Source: Gemmatimonadaceae bacterium
GTDB taxonomy: Bacteria > Gemmatimonadota > Gemmatimonadetes > Gemmatimonadales > Gemmatimonadaceae
DNA length: 64,000 bases
Assembly: GCA_035606695.1 (NCBI GenBank)
Contig: DATNEW010000036.1
Location: forward strand, 93,675 to 157,674
Reading direction: 5' to 3'
The notes beneath the pieces are model-generated. The model was not told where the DNA came from. It did no database searches and was given only the letters and a program-made list of their open reading frames with translations. Shown here piece after piece: positions 26,181-34,376 of this stretch. The position numbers and the translations under genes are program-made. Position 1 is the first letter of the stretch, and each line of letters starts with the position of its first letter.

Positions 26181-26687
26181 ATAGAGGGGGTTCGCCACCA
26201 GCTCTCCATCGATGAGCACTTCCCTGTCCCACGGCAGCACGATGGTGCTTTCCGTGGCCAGCGCATGGAAGTCGGGCACGTAGGGGCCCGTTCGAAACGC
26301 GACCGCCGTCTTCACGTCGGCCGCGCCGGCGTTGACGCAGGCCGCAACGGCCAGACGGAGGGTGTCACCGGTATCGCAGGTCTCGTCGACGACGAGCACC
26401 CGCCTGCCGCGCACCGATTGCGGGACGGCGCTCAACACGGCCGGCGTCTCGCGCACCGAATCGGCACCGAAACGGCGGCTCACGACCATCGAGTGGAACT
26501 CGCGGCCCAGGATCGCCGAGATGACGGCGCCGGGCACGACTCCCGCAGTGGCGATTCCGATTACGAGCTCAGGATCGTAGGCGCGCGCGACTTTGAGCGC
26601 GAGGCCGCGAGACAGCTCGCCGAACAGCGGCCACTCCACCTCGAAAACACCTTTCGAATGCTCGACATCAGTTCGGCGCGGGCTCAT
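26157..26687 (-). CDS. Phosphoribosyltransferase (type I PRTase)
   Basis: A 176-residue enzyme with the PRPP-binding loop RRVLVVDETCDTGDTLRLAV near residues 92-112, and LVIGIATAGVVPGAVISAIL upstream. This is the type I PRTase fold of xanthine/hypoxanthine-guanine phosphoribosyltransferases, which recycle purine bases to nucleotides. The hood region is short and does not tell the base used. The gene is convergent with V4R and divergent from the TPR gene, and its stop lies within a 10-bp tandem repeat. Confidence 0.88.
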   Translation of the reverse strand: MSPRRTDVEHSKGVFEVEWPLFGELSRGLALKVARAYDPELVIGIATAGVVPGAVISAILGREFHSMVVSRRFGADSVRETPAVLSAVPQSVRGRRVLVVDETCDTGDTLRLAVAACVNAGAADVKTAVAFRTGPYVPDFHALATESTIVLPWDREVLIDGELVANPLYSEALKST

Positions 26688-26848
26688 GGTGGTAACCTAC
26701 GTTGCTCCGATCCCCCGCGGCAGATAGCTTTGCGTAGCCAAACTCATTCTTCCGGCGAGCCTTGCCAGCAGCCCTGCGTGGCGCCTTGCGAAGCCGGGAT
26801 CGCGGCGCTGCCGCCCACCTGCATCGTTCTTCAACACACTCGAGCCGT

Positions 26849-27298
26849 ATGTCCTGGTGGAGTCGCCTGTTAGGCGGAAAATCGGGTGGCGACGTCAAGC
26901 CGCAGCGCCTGGATTATCTGAGCGAGGCGATGGCGCTCGAACGTCAGGGAGACTACGACGCCGCGCTGACGTCGTACCGTCTCGCGCTACGCGATCGCCC
27001 GAACGACACGAAAATTCTCCAGAACATGGCGATCGCGTTCACGAAGACGAATCGCCCGGAAGAAGCCATTCGCGCGTACAAGCAGGCGCTCGACGTCGGA
27101 CCACATCTGTCGGGTGCGCACTACGGGCTCGCGTTCCTCCTCCTCAAGCGCGGCGACCGCGACGGCGCGGCCGAGCATCTTCAGGCGTTCCTCGCCAAGC
27201 CGCCCTCGGGCCCCGAGTCGGAACGCTGGGTTCGGCACGCGGAGGAAACGCTGACGGTGCTGCGGAGCGGCGAAGCGATCGCCGACGAGCCACAATAG
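26849..27298 (+). CDS. TPR-repeat protein
   Basis: A 149-residue soluble protein with tetratricopeptide repeats: LSEAMALERQGDYDAALTSY, NDTKILQNMAIAFTKTNRPE, EAIRAYKQALDVGPHLSGAH and LLLKRGDRDGAAEHLQAFLA. The chosen ATG starts MSWWSRLLGGKSGGDVKPQR, a short amphipathic lead without a signal cleavage site. One base separates its stop from the ParA gene start, so the two should be translationally coupled and the TPR protein may scaffold the ParA partner. Function unknown. Confidence 0.85.
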   Translation: MSWWSRLLGGKSGGDVKPQRLDYLSEAMALERQGDYDAALTSYRLALRDRPNDTKILQNMAIAFTKTNRPEEAIRAYKQALDVGPHLSGAHYGLAFLLLKRGDRDGAAEHLQAFLAKPPSGPESERWVRHAEETLTVLRSGEAIADEPQ

Positions 27299-27299
27299 C

Positions 27300-28067
27300 G
27301 TGGGCAAGGTCCTCGCGATCGTCAGTCAGAAGGGCGGCGTCGGCAAGACGACCACCGCGATCAATCTCGCAGCCGCGCTCGCTCGCGCCGGCGCGAAGAC
27401 GCTGCTGGTCGACGCCGATCCACAGGGCTCGGTCCGCTTCGGTCTCGGATTGAGCGCGGCGACGACGCGCATCGGCCTGTCGGATTTTCTGGCCGGCACG
27501 CACGAGATGCACGAGGTCGTACGCACGACGACGCTGCCCTGGCTGCGCGTCGTTTCGGCGGGAAGCGTGAGCGAGAGCGCGACACACGACACCTACCTGC
27601 GCAATCTCGCCGAATCACCGCGCACCGCGGAGCTGTTCGACCGCGCGCGCGAACGCGGCTACACGGTCATCGTCGACACGCCACCGGGATTGGGACCGGT
27701 GACGCATCGCGTGCTCGCCTGCAGCCAGCACGTCCTCGTACCGCTTCAATGCGAGCCGCTCGCGCTCCAGACGACGACGCAGATTCTGCGCGGCATTCGC
27801 GCGGCATTGGGGGAGAATCCCGGCCTGAATCTCGAAGGCATTCTGCTCACGATGGTGGAACCGGGCAGCGCCGCCTCGCAGCGCGTGGCAGCGTATGTGC
27901 GGGAACAGCTACCGCGCGGACTGGTATTGGACATGGAAGTACCGCGCACCGCGGCGTCGATCGACGCGTTCGCGGCAGGGCAGCCGGTAGTGTTGCGCGC
28001 GCCGGACGATCCGGCGGCGCAGGCCTATCGCGCGTTGGCCGAGCACCTCGCAGGGAAACTTCAGTGA
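27300..28067 (+). CDS. Orphan ParA/Soj-type ATPase
   Basis: A 255-residue deviant-Walker P-loop ATPase: AIVSQKGGVGKTTTAINLAA at residues 6-25, TLLVDADPQGSVRFGLGL, and TVIVDTPPGLGPVTHRVLAC. The KGGVGKTT signature with the extra lysine marks ParA/MinD family dimers that form gradients positioning chromosomes or cell machines. There is no ParB gene or parS-like site nearby, so it is probably an orphan that positions a protein cargo. It lies between a TPR gene and a lipoprotein gene with GTGA overlap on the 3' side. GTG 27300 is the start. Confidence 0.93.
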   Translation: MGKVLAIVSQKGGVGKTTTAINLAAALARAGAKTLLVDADPQGSVRFGLGLSAATTRIGLSDFLAGTHEMHEVVRTTTLPWLRVVSAGSVSESATHDTYLRNLAESPRTAELFDRARERGYTVIVDTPPGLGPVTHRVLACSQHVLVPLQCEPLALQTTTQILRGIRAALGENPGLNLEGILLTMVEPGSAASQRVAAYVREQLPRGLVLDMEVPRTAASIDAFAAGQPVVLRAPDDPAAQAYRALAEHLAGKLQ

Positions 28068-28861
28068 ATCGTCGCGCGGTATCGAACCTGGTCGCAGTCG
28101 GCTGTCTCGTGGCCATGGCGTGCGTAGATCTGTCGGCGCCAAAAGGGCCGTCGTCGATCTCGAACTTGCAGCTGCCCGCCACGTTCGTCGTGCGCGGCGA
28201 CGTCATGCGCGACAGCAACGGAACGCCCGCACCGCCGACCATCGTCGCGTTCGATCAGAACGGCAATCCGGTCGGCGAGACCGGCGCGACGTTCTTCATC
28301 ACGGATTCAATTCCACACGCGCATTTCGTGCAGGGCGTGGTCTTCGGCGACAGCCTCGGCATCGCGCACGTGGTCGGGCAGGTCGGCAATCTGCAAACGC
28401 CGGTCTTTGCTCTTCCCGTTACCGTTGCGCCGACGACGATCGCGAATACACTCACGGCGCAGAATGACACGCTGAAGGCGCCGGTCGGAGCCGACTCTCT
28501 TTCCTCGCAGGGCTCTGTCAACGTGCAGGTCCGCGTCACGGGCGGGGCGAACAAGGACACGACGGTCGATGGCGTGCGCGTGACGTTCACGATCACGAGT
28601 TCACCGCCGAGTCGCGCGTCGTCGCCGGCGGCGTTTCTGCTGGATGATCAGAACAACGTGTCGGGAGTCGATACGACGGCTTCGGGTCTGGCGGCGCGCA
28701 AGCTCACCGTCATTTCCAGCTTCATTGCCGATTCGACGGTGCGCGCCGGCACGCGGTTGGACAGCGTCGTGATCGCCGCGACCGCATCGTATCGCGGTGC
28801 GCCGCTCACCGGCTCGCCGCTGCGCATCGTCATTCCCGTGAAGGTAAGCTTCGGGTTCTGA
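28064..28861 (+). CDS. Lipoprotein with Ig-like/big domain, unknown
   Basis: A 265-residue protein starting at GTG 28064, overlapping the ParA stop as GTGA. The N-terminus MNRRAVSNLVAVGCLVAMAC is a lipoprotein signal with the cysteine after VAMA. The remainder is beta-rich with an Ig-like pattern (IVAFDQNGNPVGETGATFFI and VDGVRVTFTITSSPPSRASS). It is probably anchored in the outer membrane. Coupling to an orphan ParA suggests a surface partner only by context. Confidence 0.78.
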   Translation: MNRRAVSNLVAVGCLVAMACVDLSAPKGPSSISNLQLPATFVVRGDVMRDSNGTPAPPTIVAFDQNGNPVGETGATFFITDSIPHAHFVQGVVFGDSLGIAHVVGQVGNLQTPVFALPVTVAPTTIANTLTAQNDTLKAPVGADSLSSQGSVNVQVRVTGGANKDTTVDGVRVTFTITSSPPSRASSPAAFLLDDQNNVSGVDTTASGLAARKLTVISSFIADSTVRAGTRLDSVVIAATASYRGAPLTGSPLRIVIPVKVSFGF

Positions 28862-28873
28862 TCCGGAGGACAC

Positions 28874-30718
28874 ATGATCGCCAGCGGCGGACCACGCAAT
28901 TCCGCGCCGGGCACGCTGAACCAGTTGTTCTTCCAGGCGGTCGAGAAGTTTGGCAAGCCGAACGCGCTGCAGGTCAAGCGCAACGGCCGCTACGAGCCGA
29001 TCTCTCATGCCGAGCTGCTGGACCGGGTGCGTCGCACGGCGTTCGGTCTCGAGGAGCTCGGCGTGCGCGGCGGTGACCGCATCGCGCTGCTGTCGGAGAA
29101 TCGTCCCGAGTGGGCGATTGCCGATTACGCCTGCCTCACGATCGGCGTGACCGATGTGCCGATCTATCCGAACCTGCCGCCCGATCAGATCGCGTACATT
29201 TTGCGCGACTGCGGCGCGGTCGCGATTTTCGTCTCGAACGAATCGCAGGCGGCAAAGATTCTCGAGATACGCCACGAGTGCGCCGCGCTGCGGCACATCA
29301 TCACGTTCGCCGCGTCGCCCGAAGGCGCCGACCTGACGCTCGCGAGCCTCGAGACGTCCGGCGCGAACGTGGACAATGAAGAGCGTCGGCGCGCGCATCG
29401 CGCGCGCGCCGACGCGGTGCGGCCGGACGACGTGGCCACGATCATCTACACCTCGGGCACGACGGGCGAGCCGAAAGGCGTGATGCTCACGCACGACAAC
29501 ATCTACTCCAACGTCGAGGCGGGGCGCGCGGCGATTCCGTTCGGCGGCGACGACACGTGCCTGAGCTTCCTGCCGCTGTCGCACATCTTCGAGCGCAACG
29601 CGGGCCACTATCTCATGCTGGCCACGGGCACGAGCATCGCGTACGCCGAGTCGGTGGACACGGTGCCGCTCAACATGACGGAAGTGGGTCCGACGCTGGT
29701 GCTGTCGGTTCCTCGGCTCTATGAAAAGATGTATGCGCGTGTGCTCGAGAACGCGCTGTCGGGCGGCGGCGCCAAGAAGCGCATCTTCTTCTGGGCGCGC
29801 GGCGTCGCCGACGCGTGGGCGAACGTCACGCTCGCCGGCGGGACGCCGCGGGGGTTCCTCGCGCTCAAATACCGCATCGCCCAGAAATTAGTATTCTCTA
29901 AATTGCAGGCGCGGACGGGCGGCCGGCTGCGATACTTCGTGTCCGGCGGCGCACCGCTGGCGCCGGAGATCAACAAGTTCTTCTACGCGGCAGGCCTGGT
30001 GATTCTCGAGGGCTATGGCCTCACCGAGACGTCGCCGGTGATCGCGGTCAACACGCCGGCGGACTTCCGCATCGGCACCGTCGGCAAGGCGGTTGCCGGC
30101 GTCGAGATCTCGATCGCCAACGACGGCGAGATCCTCACGCGCGGACCGCACGTGATGAAAGGCTACTACAACAAGCCGACCGCGACGGCCGAAGCCATCG
30201 ACGCCGAGGGCTGGTTCCGCACCGGCGACATCGGCGAGCTGCGCGACGGATTCCTGGCGATCACCGACCGCAAGAAGGACATCATCGTCACCGCGGGCGG
30301 CAAGAACATCGCGCCGCAACCGATCGAGAACAAAGTCAAGACGAACAAGTACGTGAGCCAGGCGGTGATGATCGGCGACAAGCGCAAGTTTCCGGTCATG
30401 CTCGTGGTGCCGAACTGGGATTCGCTCGAGAAATGGGCGAAGACGCACGACATCCTGTGGACCGACCGGGCGCAGCTCCTCGCCATGCCCACCATCCGCG
30501 CGAAGATGGAGAAGGAAGTCATGCGCGAGGTCGCGAACCTCGCGCACTTCGAGATGCCGAAGAAGATCGGTCTCCTGGAGCACGACTTTTCGGTGGAGCG
30601 CGGCGAGCTGACACCGACCCTCAAGGTCAAGCGTCGCGTCGTCGACAAAGCCTACAAACCCCTCATCGACTCACTCTACGAAGCAGGCGCGCCGGAGGCC
30701 GAGCCGGTTCACGGCTGA
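28874..30718 (+). CDS. Long-chain acyl-CoA synthetase (AMP-binding, FadD-like)
   Basis: A 614-residue ANL-superfamily enzyme that activates fatty acids with ATP and CoA. Signatures are the P-loop TIIYTSGTTGEPKGVML near residue 192, the A5 region GYGLTETSPVIAVNTPADFR, WFRTGDIGELRDGFLAITDR, and KKDIIVTAGGKNIAPQPIE with the catalytic lysine in the C-terminal lid. It has insertions and length typical of long-chain FadD15/FACS-type enzymes. GGAGG precedes the ATG. It follows the lipoprotein gene by 12 bases. The end overlaps the convergent epimerase gene by 10 bases. Confidence 0.95.
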   Translation: MIASGGPRNSAPGTLNQLFFQAVEKFGKPNALQVKRNGRYEPISHAELLDRVRRTAFGLEELGVRGGDRIALLSENRPEWAIADYACLTIGVTDVPIYPNLPPDQIAYILRDCGAVAIFVSNESQAAKILEIRHECAALRHIITFAASPEGADLTLASLETSGANVDNEERRRAHRARADAVRPDDVATIIYTSGTTGEPKGVMLTHDNIYSNVEAGRAAIPFGGDDTCLSFLPLSHIFERNAGHYLMLATGTSIAYAESVDTVPLNMTEVGPTLVLSVPRLYEKMYARVLENALSGGGAKKRIFFWARGVADAWANVTLAGGTPRGFLALKYRIAQKLVFSKLQARTGGRLRYFVSGGAPLAPEINKFFYAAGLVILEGYGLTETSPVIAVNTPADFRIGTVGKAVAGVEISIANDGEILTRGPHVMKGYYNKPTATAEAIDAEGWFRTGDIGELRDGFLAITDRKKDIIVTAGGKNIAPQPIENKVKTNKYVSQAVMIGDKRKFPVMLVVPNWDSLEKWAKTHDILWTDRAQLLAMPTIRAKMEKEVMREVANLAHFEMPKKIGLLEHDFSVERGELTPTLKVKRRVVDKAYKPLIDSLYEAGAPEAEPVHG

Positions 30719-31629
30719 CGCACGAGGTCAGCCCAAGCGTCGCGCATGCTCGGCGTCGAAGGACGCCAACCCGTGTCGTCGCGAAATTTGCGATTCGACA
30801 TGCGCTGCGACCGGGAAAGCAGCGCCACGCTCGACCCGCCGAGTACCTCGAACAACTTCGGCATGGGTTTGGGGCGCGCCACGCCAAGCGCCGCGGCGAG
30901 CGAGTCGAGCCACTCGGCACGCGTGAGGGGCTCGTCGTCGGCGATGTTGTAGGTGCCCGACGGTGCAGTGATTGCGGCCACCACCGCGGACGCTGCATCG
31001 TCGTGCGAGACGGATGAGACGTACGCGTCGAGCGCACCGGGCAACGGCGACGTTCCTTTCTTCGCCATCGCGATCATCTCGCGCGTCGTGAACGCATCGG
31101 GGCCATAAAAGAATGCGAATCGCAGCACGATCCCGCGTCCGCCCGCGCGCGTGAACTCGTTCGCCGCGCGCTCGGCATCCAGCGTCGAACGATTGTAGCG
31201 CGCCGGCGCCACCGGCCACGATTCGTCGATCCATTCGTCGCCACCGTCCGCGTAAATCGGCGCGAACGATTCCTGGATGTAGCAGTCGGCGCCCGTCGCG
31301 CGAGCCGCGGCGGCGAGATTGGCGGCGCCCTCGCGCCGCACACGATCGTTCTCACGCCACGCCCACGGGAACATCATCTTCGTCGTACTCGACGGCATGT
31401 GTGTCGCGAGATTGATCACGACGTCGGGTTTGCCCGCTGCGCGCCGCAACGCAGCCGCATCGAACAGATCCACCACCACCGGCTCGGCGCCGTGTGAGCG
31501 CAGGCGATCGGCGCTCTCGGTCGAGCGCGCGGCCGCTCTCACCTGGTAGCCTGCCGTGACGAGCAGCGGGATCACGCGCCGGCCGACGACGCCCGTGCCG
31601 CCGGCGATGAACACGTTCCCGTTCTTCAC
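30709..31629 (-). CDS. NAD(P)-dependent epimerase/reductase (extended SDR)
   Basis: A 306-residue extended short-chain dehydrogenase. The Rossmann motif FIAGGTGVVGRRVIPLL is near residues 6-22, a catalytic tyrosine region is in APARYNRSTLDAERAANEFT (a YxxxT/S arrangement without the usual YxxxK), and FAFFYGPDAFTTREMIAMA and TYNIADDEPLTRAEWLDSLA follow. It lacks an obvious catalytic lysine, so it may be an atypical SDR of the NmrA/UbiE-side type. GTG 31629 overlaps the stop of the upstream Trm112-like gene as GTGA. Substrate unknown. Confidence 0.85.
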   Translation of the reverse strand: MKNGNVFIAGGTGVVGRRVIPLLVTAGYQVRAAARSTESADRLRSHGAEPVVVDLFDAAALRRAAGKPDVVINLATHMPSSTTKMMFPWAWRENDRVRREGAANLAAAARATGADCYIQESFAPIYADGGDEWIDESWPVAPARYNRSTLDAERAANEFTRAGGRGIVLRFAFFYGPDAFTTREMIAMAKKGTSPLPGALDAYVSSVSHDDAASAVVAAITAPSGTYNIADDEPLTRAEWLDSLAAALGVARPKPMPKLFEVLGGSSVALLSRSQRMSNRKFRDDTGWRPSTPSMRDAWADLVRQP

Positions 31630-32252
31630 CGCGCGCGCCTCAGCGGCATGATCGGCGCGCTGGTCACGAATTGCGCGTCGAGCTGCGCGACCCACACGTC
31701 ATTGTCGCGCGCGAGCTCGGTGAAATTCGGTGGAACGCTCATCGATGCGGGGGCAAGCATGCGACGGCCCGCGCGAAGACTGGCGACGAGCGAGCCGGCC
31801 ATTTCGTTCGACGCCGCGGCCATGGCGACGGCATCGACGGACGCCCGCGCGAGCGGCGCGCGATTCGCGACGACGATCGACACGCCGTCGCCGGTCACGA
31901 TGTCCGCCGGCGGATTGACGAGCAGGATCGGGGCGGGCGTGAGCCCCGGCAGTAACGGTGCATGCGCGCCCCAGTCTCCGTGAAGCACGGCCACCATTTT
32001 GGGATCGGTGAGATCGAGCGCGGCGGCGAGTCGCGTGGCTTCCGCCTCGTTGGGCGCTGCCGACGGCGGGCGCGGTGCATCGTCGTCGAACCAGACGATG
32101 CCGTCGCGAATCGGGTACTCGGTCATGCAGATCGGACAGCCAAGCGTGCCGTCGACGATGTCGCCGCGTTCGGCGCGGTCGATCGAAGCCACGAGCCACG
32201 TCTCATCGTGCGTTCTGGGGCATCGAAGCATGTCGACGAGCGCAATGAGCAT
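31626..32252 (-). CDS. Trm112-like zinc-ribbon protein with methyltransferase-like C-terminus
   Basis: A 208-residue protein. The N-terminus MLIALVDMLRCPRTHDETWL and GTLGCPICMTEYPIRDGIVW is a Trm112/YcaR-type zinc ribbon with cysteines at about 11, 38 and 41. The rest resembles the end of a class I methyltransferase (ILLVNPPADIVTGDGVSIVV), but no SAM-binding GxGxG loop is visible, so enzymatic activity is doubtful. It is coupled by GTGA overlap to the epimerase gene downstream. Probably a metal-binding accessory protein. Confidence 0.7.
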   Translation of the reverse strand: MLIALVDMLRCPRTHDETWLVASIDRAERGDIVDGTLGCPICMTEYPIRDGIVWFDDDAPRPPSAAPNEAEATRLAAALDLTDPKMVAVLHGDWGAHAPLLPGLTPAPILLVNPPADIVTGDGVSIVVANRAPLARASVDAVAMAAASNEMAGSLVASLRAGRRMLAPASMSVPPNFTELARDNDVWVAQLDAQFVTSAPIMPLRRAR

Positions 32253-32266
32253 TCTCTAATATTCTG

Positions 32267-32992
32267 TCAGCTGTGGGACAGGCGGAGCTCGTCGATGCTG
32301 ACGTCGGCCGGCTGCGTCGCCGCGAAGAGCACGGCGCGTGCGACGGCATCGGGACGCAGCATGGTGGCGCGCGGGCTGAAACCCGGACGGTTGTCGGGAT
32401 CGATCGGATCCCAGAGCGAGGTATCGACCGGCCCGGGAGAGACGAGCGTCGCGCGCACGCCGCTCTTCGCCACCTCGGCGCGGAGCACTTCGTGCAGGCC
32501 GCGGAGGCCGAACTTTCCCGCGGCGTATGCGGCGTTCTCGGGGAACGCGACGCGGTCGGCGATCGAGCCGATCGTCACGATGTGGCCGGATTTTCGGTCG
32601 CGCATCGCCGGGAGAAACGCGCGCACGAGCCGGAACGGCGCGACGAGATTGACATCCAGCGCCTCGGCGAATTCGTCGGTGGTGGTTTCATGCACCGGCG
32701 ACAATCGAAAGAGGCCGGCGTTGTTCACGAGAAGATCCGGTGAACCGCCGAAGGCATCGTTCGCGGCGGCGACCATGTCGTCGAGGGCGCGGGCGTCGGA
32801 GACGTCGCACGCGAACGGAATGGCGGATGCGCCGATCGCGTCGGCCGACGCCTCGAGCGCGCGCTCGCCGCGCGCGATCATCATGACGCGTGCGCCGTGC
32901 GCTGCCAGCTCGCGCGCGACGGCCAGGCCGATGCCGCGAGACGCGCCGGTCACCACCGCCGTGCGAAGCGACACGGCGTGCGCTCCTCTCAT
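32267..32992 (-). CDS. SDR-family oxidoreductase
   Basis: A 241-residue classical SDR: TGASRGIGLAVARELAAHGA at the cofactor site, NNAGLF, the catalytic serine in TIGSIADRVAFPENA, and YAAGKFGLRGLHEVLRAE (YxxxK). It ends with VSPGPVDTSLWDPIDPDN. ATG 32992 overlaps the stop of the PTPS-like gene as ATGA, so the two are made together; GTG 32974 is an alternative. Coupling to a pterin enzyme suggests sepiapterin-reductase-like action on a 6-pyruvoyl-pterin, but generic ketoreductase function is equally allowed by sequence. Confidence 0.92.
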   Translation of the reverse strand: MRGAHAVSLRTAVVTGASRGIGLAVARELAAHGARVMMIARGERALEASADAIGASAIPFACDVSDARALDDMVAAANDAFGGSPDLLVNNAGLFRLSPVHETTTDEFAEALDVNLVAPFRLVRAFLPAMRDRKSGHIVTIGSIADRVAFPENAAYAAGKFGLRGLHEVLRAEVAKSGVRATLVSPGPVDTSLWDPIDPDNRPGFSPRATMLRPDAVARAVLFAATQPADVSIDELRLSHS

Positions 32993-33411
32993 GCGCCGTC
33001 GTACTCGACGTAGTTGTTCGGCGTCTCCCACAGCACGAGCCGCTGGAGCTTCGCCGGAGCGATCGCCGGCTCCAGCACGCGCCACATCGCGACGACGATG
33101 TTCTCGGTCGTCGGGATGACGTCGTGCATGAAGTCCACCTCGAGATTGAAGTTGCGGTGGTCGACTTTGTTCACGACCTCGCGCTCGACGATCTGCTTGA
33201 GCCGTCCCAGGTCGATGACGTAGCCCGTGCGCGGATCGACTGGGCCGGACACCGACACGTCGAGCGTGTAGTTGTGGCCATGCCAGTTCGGATTGTTGCA
33301 CTTGCCGAAGAGCCGCTGGTTTTCCTCGTCGGAGAGCGCGGGATTGTGGACGCGATGCGCCGCGTTGAATTGCAGCCGCCGCGTGATGGTGACGGTGGGA
33401 GTGTTCGGCAT
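32989..33411 (-). CDS. 6-pyruvoyl/6-carboxy-tetrahydropterin synthase (PTPS/QueD family)
   Basis: A 140-residue protein of the PTPS fold. Zinc histidines are in FNAAHRVHNPALSDEENQRL and NPNWHGHNYTLDVSVSG, the catalytic cysteine is in FGKCNNPNWHGHNY, and the acidic/histidine residues are in VVNKVDHRNFNLEV and IPTTENIVVAMW. The GKCNNPN form is like the PTPS branch rather than short QueD proteins, although both exist in bacteria. It acts on dihydroneopterin triphosphate made by GTP cyclohydrolase I (folE is at 59.2 kb). Coupled to an SDR gene by ATGA. Confidence 0.9.
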   Translation of the reverse strand: MPNTPTVTITRRLQFNAAHRVHNPALSDEENQRLFGKCNNPNWHGHNYTLDVSVSGPVDPRTGYVIDLGRLKQIVEREVVNKVDHRNFNLEVDFMHDVIPTTENIVVAMWRVLEPAIAPAKLQRLVLWETPNNYVEYDGA

Positions 33412-33420
33412 GAATGAAAT

Positions 33421-33490
33421 ATGGGCGTCTGGACGTCGGGGCGTATGGGCGTCTTCCATACGCCCATACGCCCGTACGCCCATACGCCCA
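33421..33490. repeat. 8-bp GGGCGTAT repeat array with 14-bp hairpin
   Basis: The units CGCCCATA/CGCCCGTA are repeated in the right half and their complement GGGCGTAT in the left half. GGGCGTATGGGCGT (33439-33452) and ACGCCCATACGCCC (33460-33473) form a perfect 14-bp stem with a 7-base loop. It lies in the 5' leader region of the PTPS-like gene. Similar GGGCG-based simple repeats occur at 23476-23506 and at the right end of the window. Confidence 0.85.
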
Positions 33491-33497
33491 CAAAAGA

Positions 33498-33527
33498 CGA
33501 ACCCCGCGGTGTGACCCGCGGGGTTCG
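33498..33527 (-). terminator. Rho-independent terminator (minus strand)
   Basis: CGAACCCCGCGG (33498-33509) pairs perfectly with CCGCGGGGTTCG (33516-33527) around a 6-base loop. Read on the minus strand the stem is followed by TCTTTTG. It would stop transcripts coming from the lipoprotein/GNAT side before the PTPS promoter. Confidence 0.65.
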
Positions 33528-33746
33528 AGAATTCGGTCCGGAGAGGGTTTTATGAAGCCCAGTCGAATAATGAGGCCCTCACCGCCAACCTACCGCCTTC
33601 CCCCGCACTGGGGGCGTGACGTCAGTGACAGATTATCGAACCCACTCGAAGGACTTGTTGGCTCAAAAACGGAGTTCTCCGTCCCGACAAGTTGCTTCTA
33701 TCTTCCACAAAGGCAATTTAGAGACCAACACGCAAACGGTCAATCA
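33528..33746 (+). promoter_or_regulatory. Upstream region of small membrane protein, less GC-rich than surroundings
   Basis: No coding frame I can support. The stretch contains GTGACGTCAGTGAC near 33615-33630 and an AT-richer leader (ATTTAGAGACCAACACGCAA) before the small membrane protein start. It probably holds that gene's promoter and leader; exact boxes were not clear. Confidence 0.35.
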
Positions 33747-33917
33747 ATGGATCTCGGATTACTCGTTGGCATTGCACTCATCATCATCTGGGGAATCGGC
33801 GCACTCGCGTTCGACGGACCCGGATGGATTCATCTCTTACTCACGCTCGGCGTTTTCATCGTGATCTGGCGCATTGTCGTGCGCGGCGATCGACGACACC
33901 CGAAACCGCCGGCGTAA
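33747..33917 (+). CDS. Tiny Lmo0937-type membrane protein
   Basis: A 56-residue protein: MDLGLLVGIALIIIWGIGAL, then FDGPGWIHLLLTLGVFIVIW with a basic tail. Two membrane helices around a Gly-Pro-Gly turn match the small Lmo0937/DUF5670-type membrane proteins common in stress regulons. It is a stand-alone gene with its own upstream region. Function unknown. Confidence 0.7.
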   Translation: MDLGLLVGIALIIIWGIGALAFDGPGWIHLLLTLGVFIVIWRIVVRGDRRHPKPPA

Positions 33918-33952
33918 CCCGCGGCAGACAGACGCGCGACGAGCCTTCGCCG

Positions 33953-34345
33953 TTACGGATCGTGCACCGCCACCGCGCTCTGTCGCAATTGCGACGCGAC
34001 GCGGAATTCGATGACCTGCCCCGGGCTCAGACTGAGTCCACCCGTTGACGCGTACCCACGCCCCCCGATCGGCGTCGCGGTGATCGTGATCAGCTGACCA
34101 CTCGCCACGTTGTACGCGATGCTGAACGTTCCGGCGCCGTTGCCCGACACCGTACCAAGCCGGCGCGAGACGCCGTTCGCGACCACCGCCACGTTCATGT
34201 CGAGGAAATTCTCATTCTTCACGTGCAACGCGATCGGATCCGGAGGCGGCTCCAGCTCCTCGTTGGGGGAATTCTTGTGCGCGCACGCCGCGACCATGGC
34301 GAGCGTCAGGATCACTGCTCGAACACGCAAGGATGTTGAACGCAT
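33953..34345 (-). CDS. Small lipoprotein, unknown
   Basis: A 130-residue protein. MRSTSLRVRAVILTLAMVAA followed by Cys is a lipoprotein signal; the mature part is beta-rich (LHVKNENFLDMNVAVVANGV, VSGNGAGTFSIAYNVASGQL). The pattern resembles small carbohydrate-binding or carboxypeptidase-regulatory folds but I do not assign a family. It is 31 bases downstream of the GNAT gene on the same strand and is followed by the terminator at 33498, so it may be the last gene of the nurA-herA-sbcDC run. Confidence 0.65.
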   Translation of the reverse strand: MRSTSLRVRAVILTLAMVAACAHKNSPNEELEPPPDPIALHVKNENFLDMNVAVVANGVSRRLGTVSGNGAGTFSIAYNVASGQLITITATPIGGRGYASTGGLSLSPGQVIEFRVASQLRQSAVAVHDP

Positions 34346-34376
34346 ACGGGGGCCGCGGGAGTGGGGGGAAGGCACG

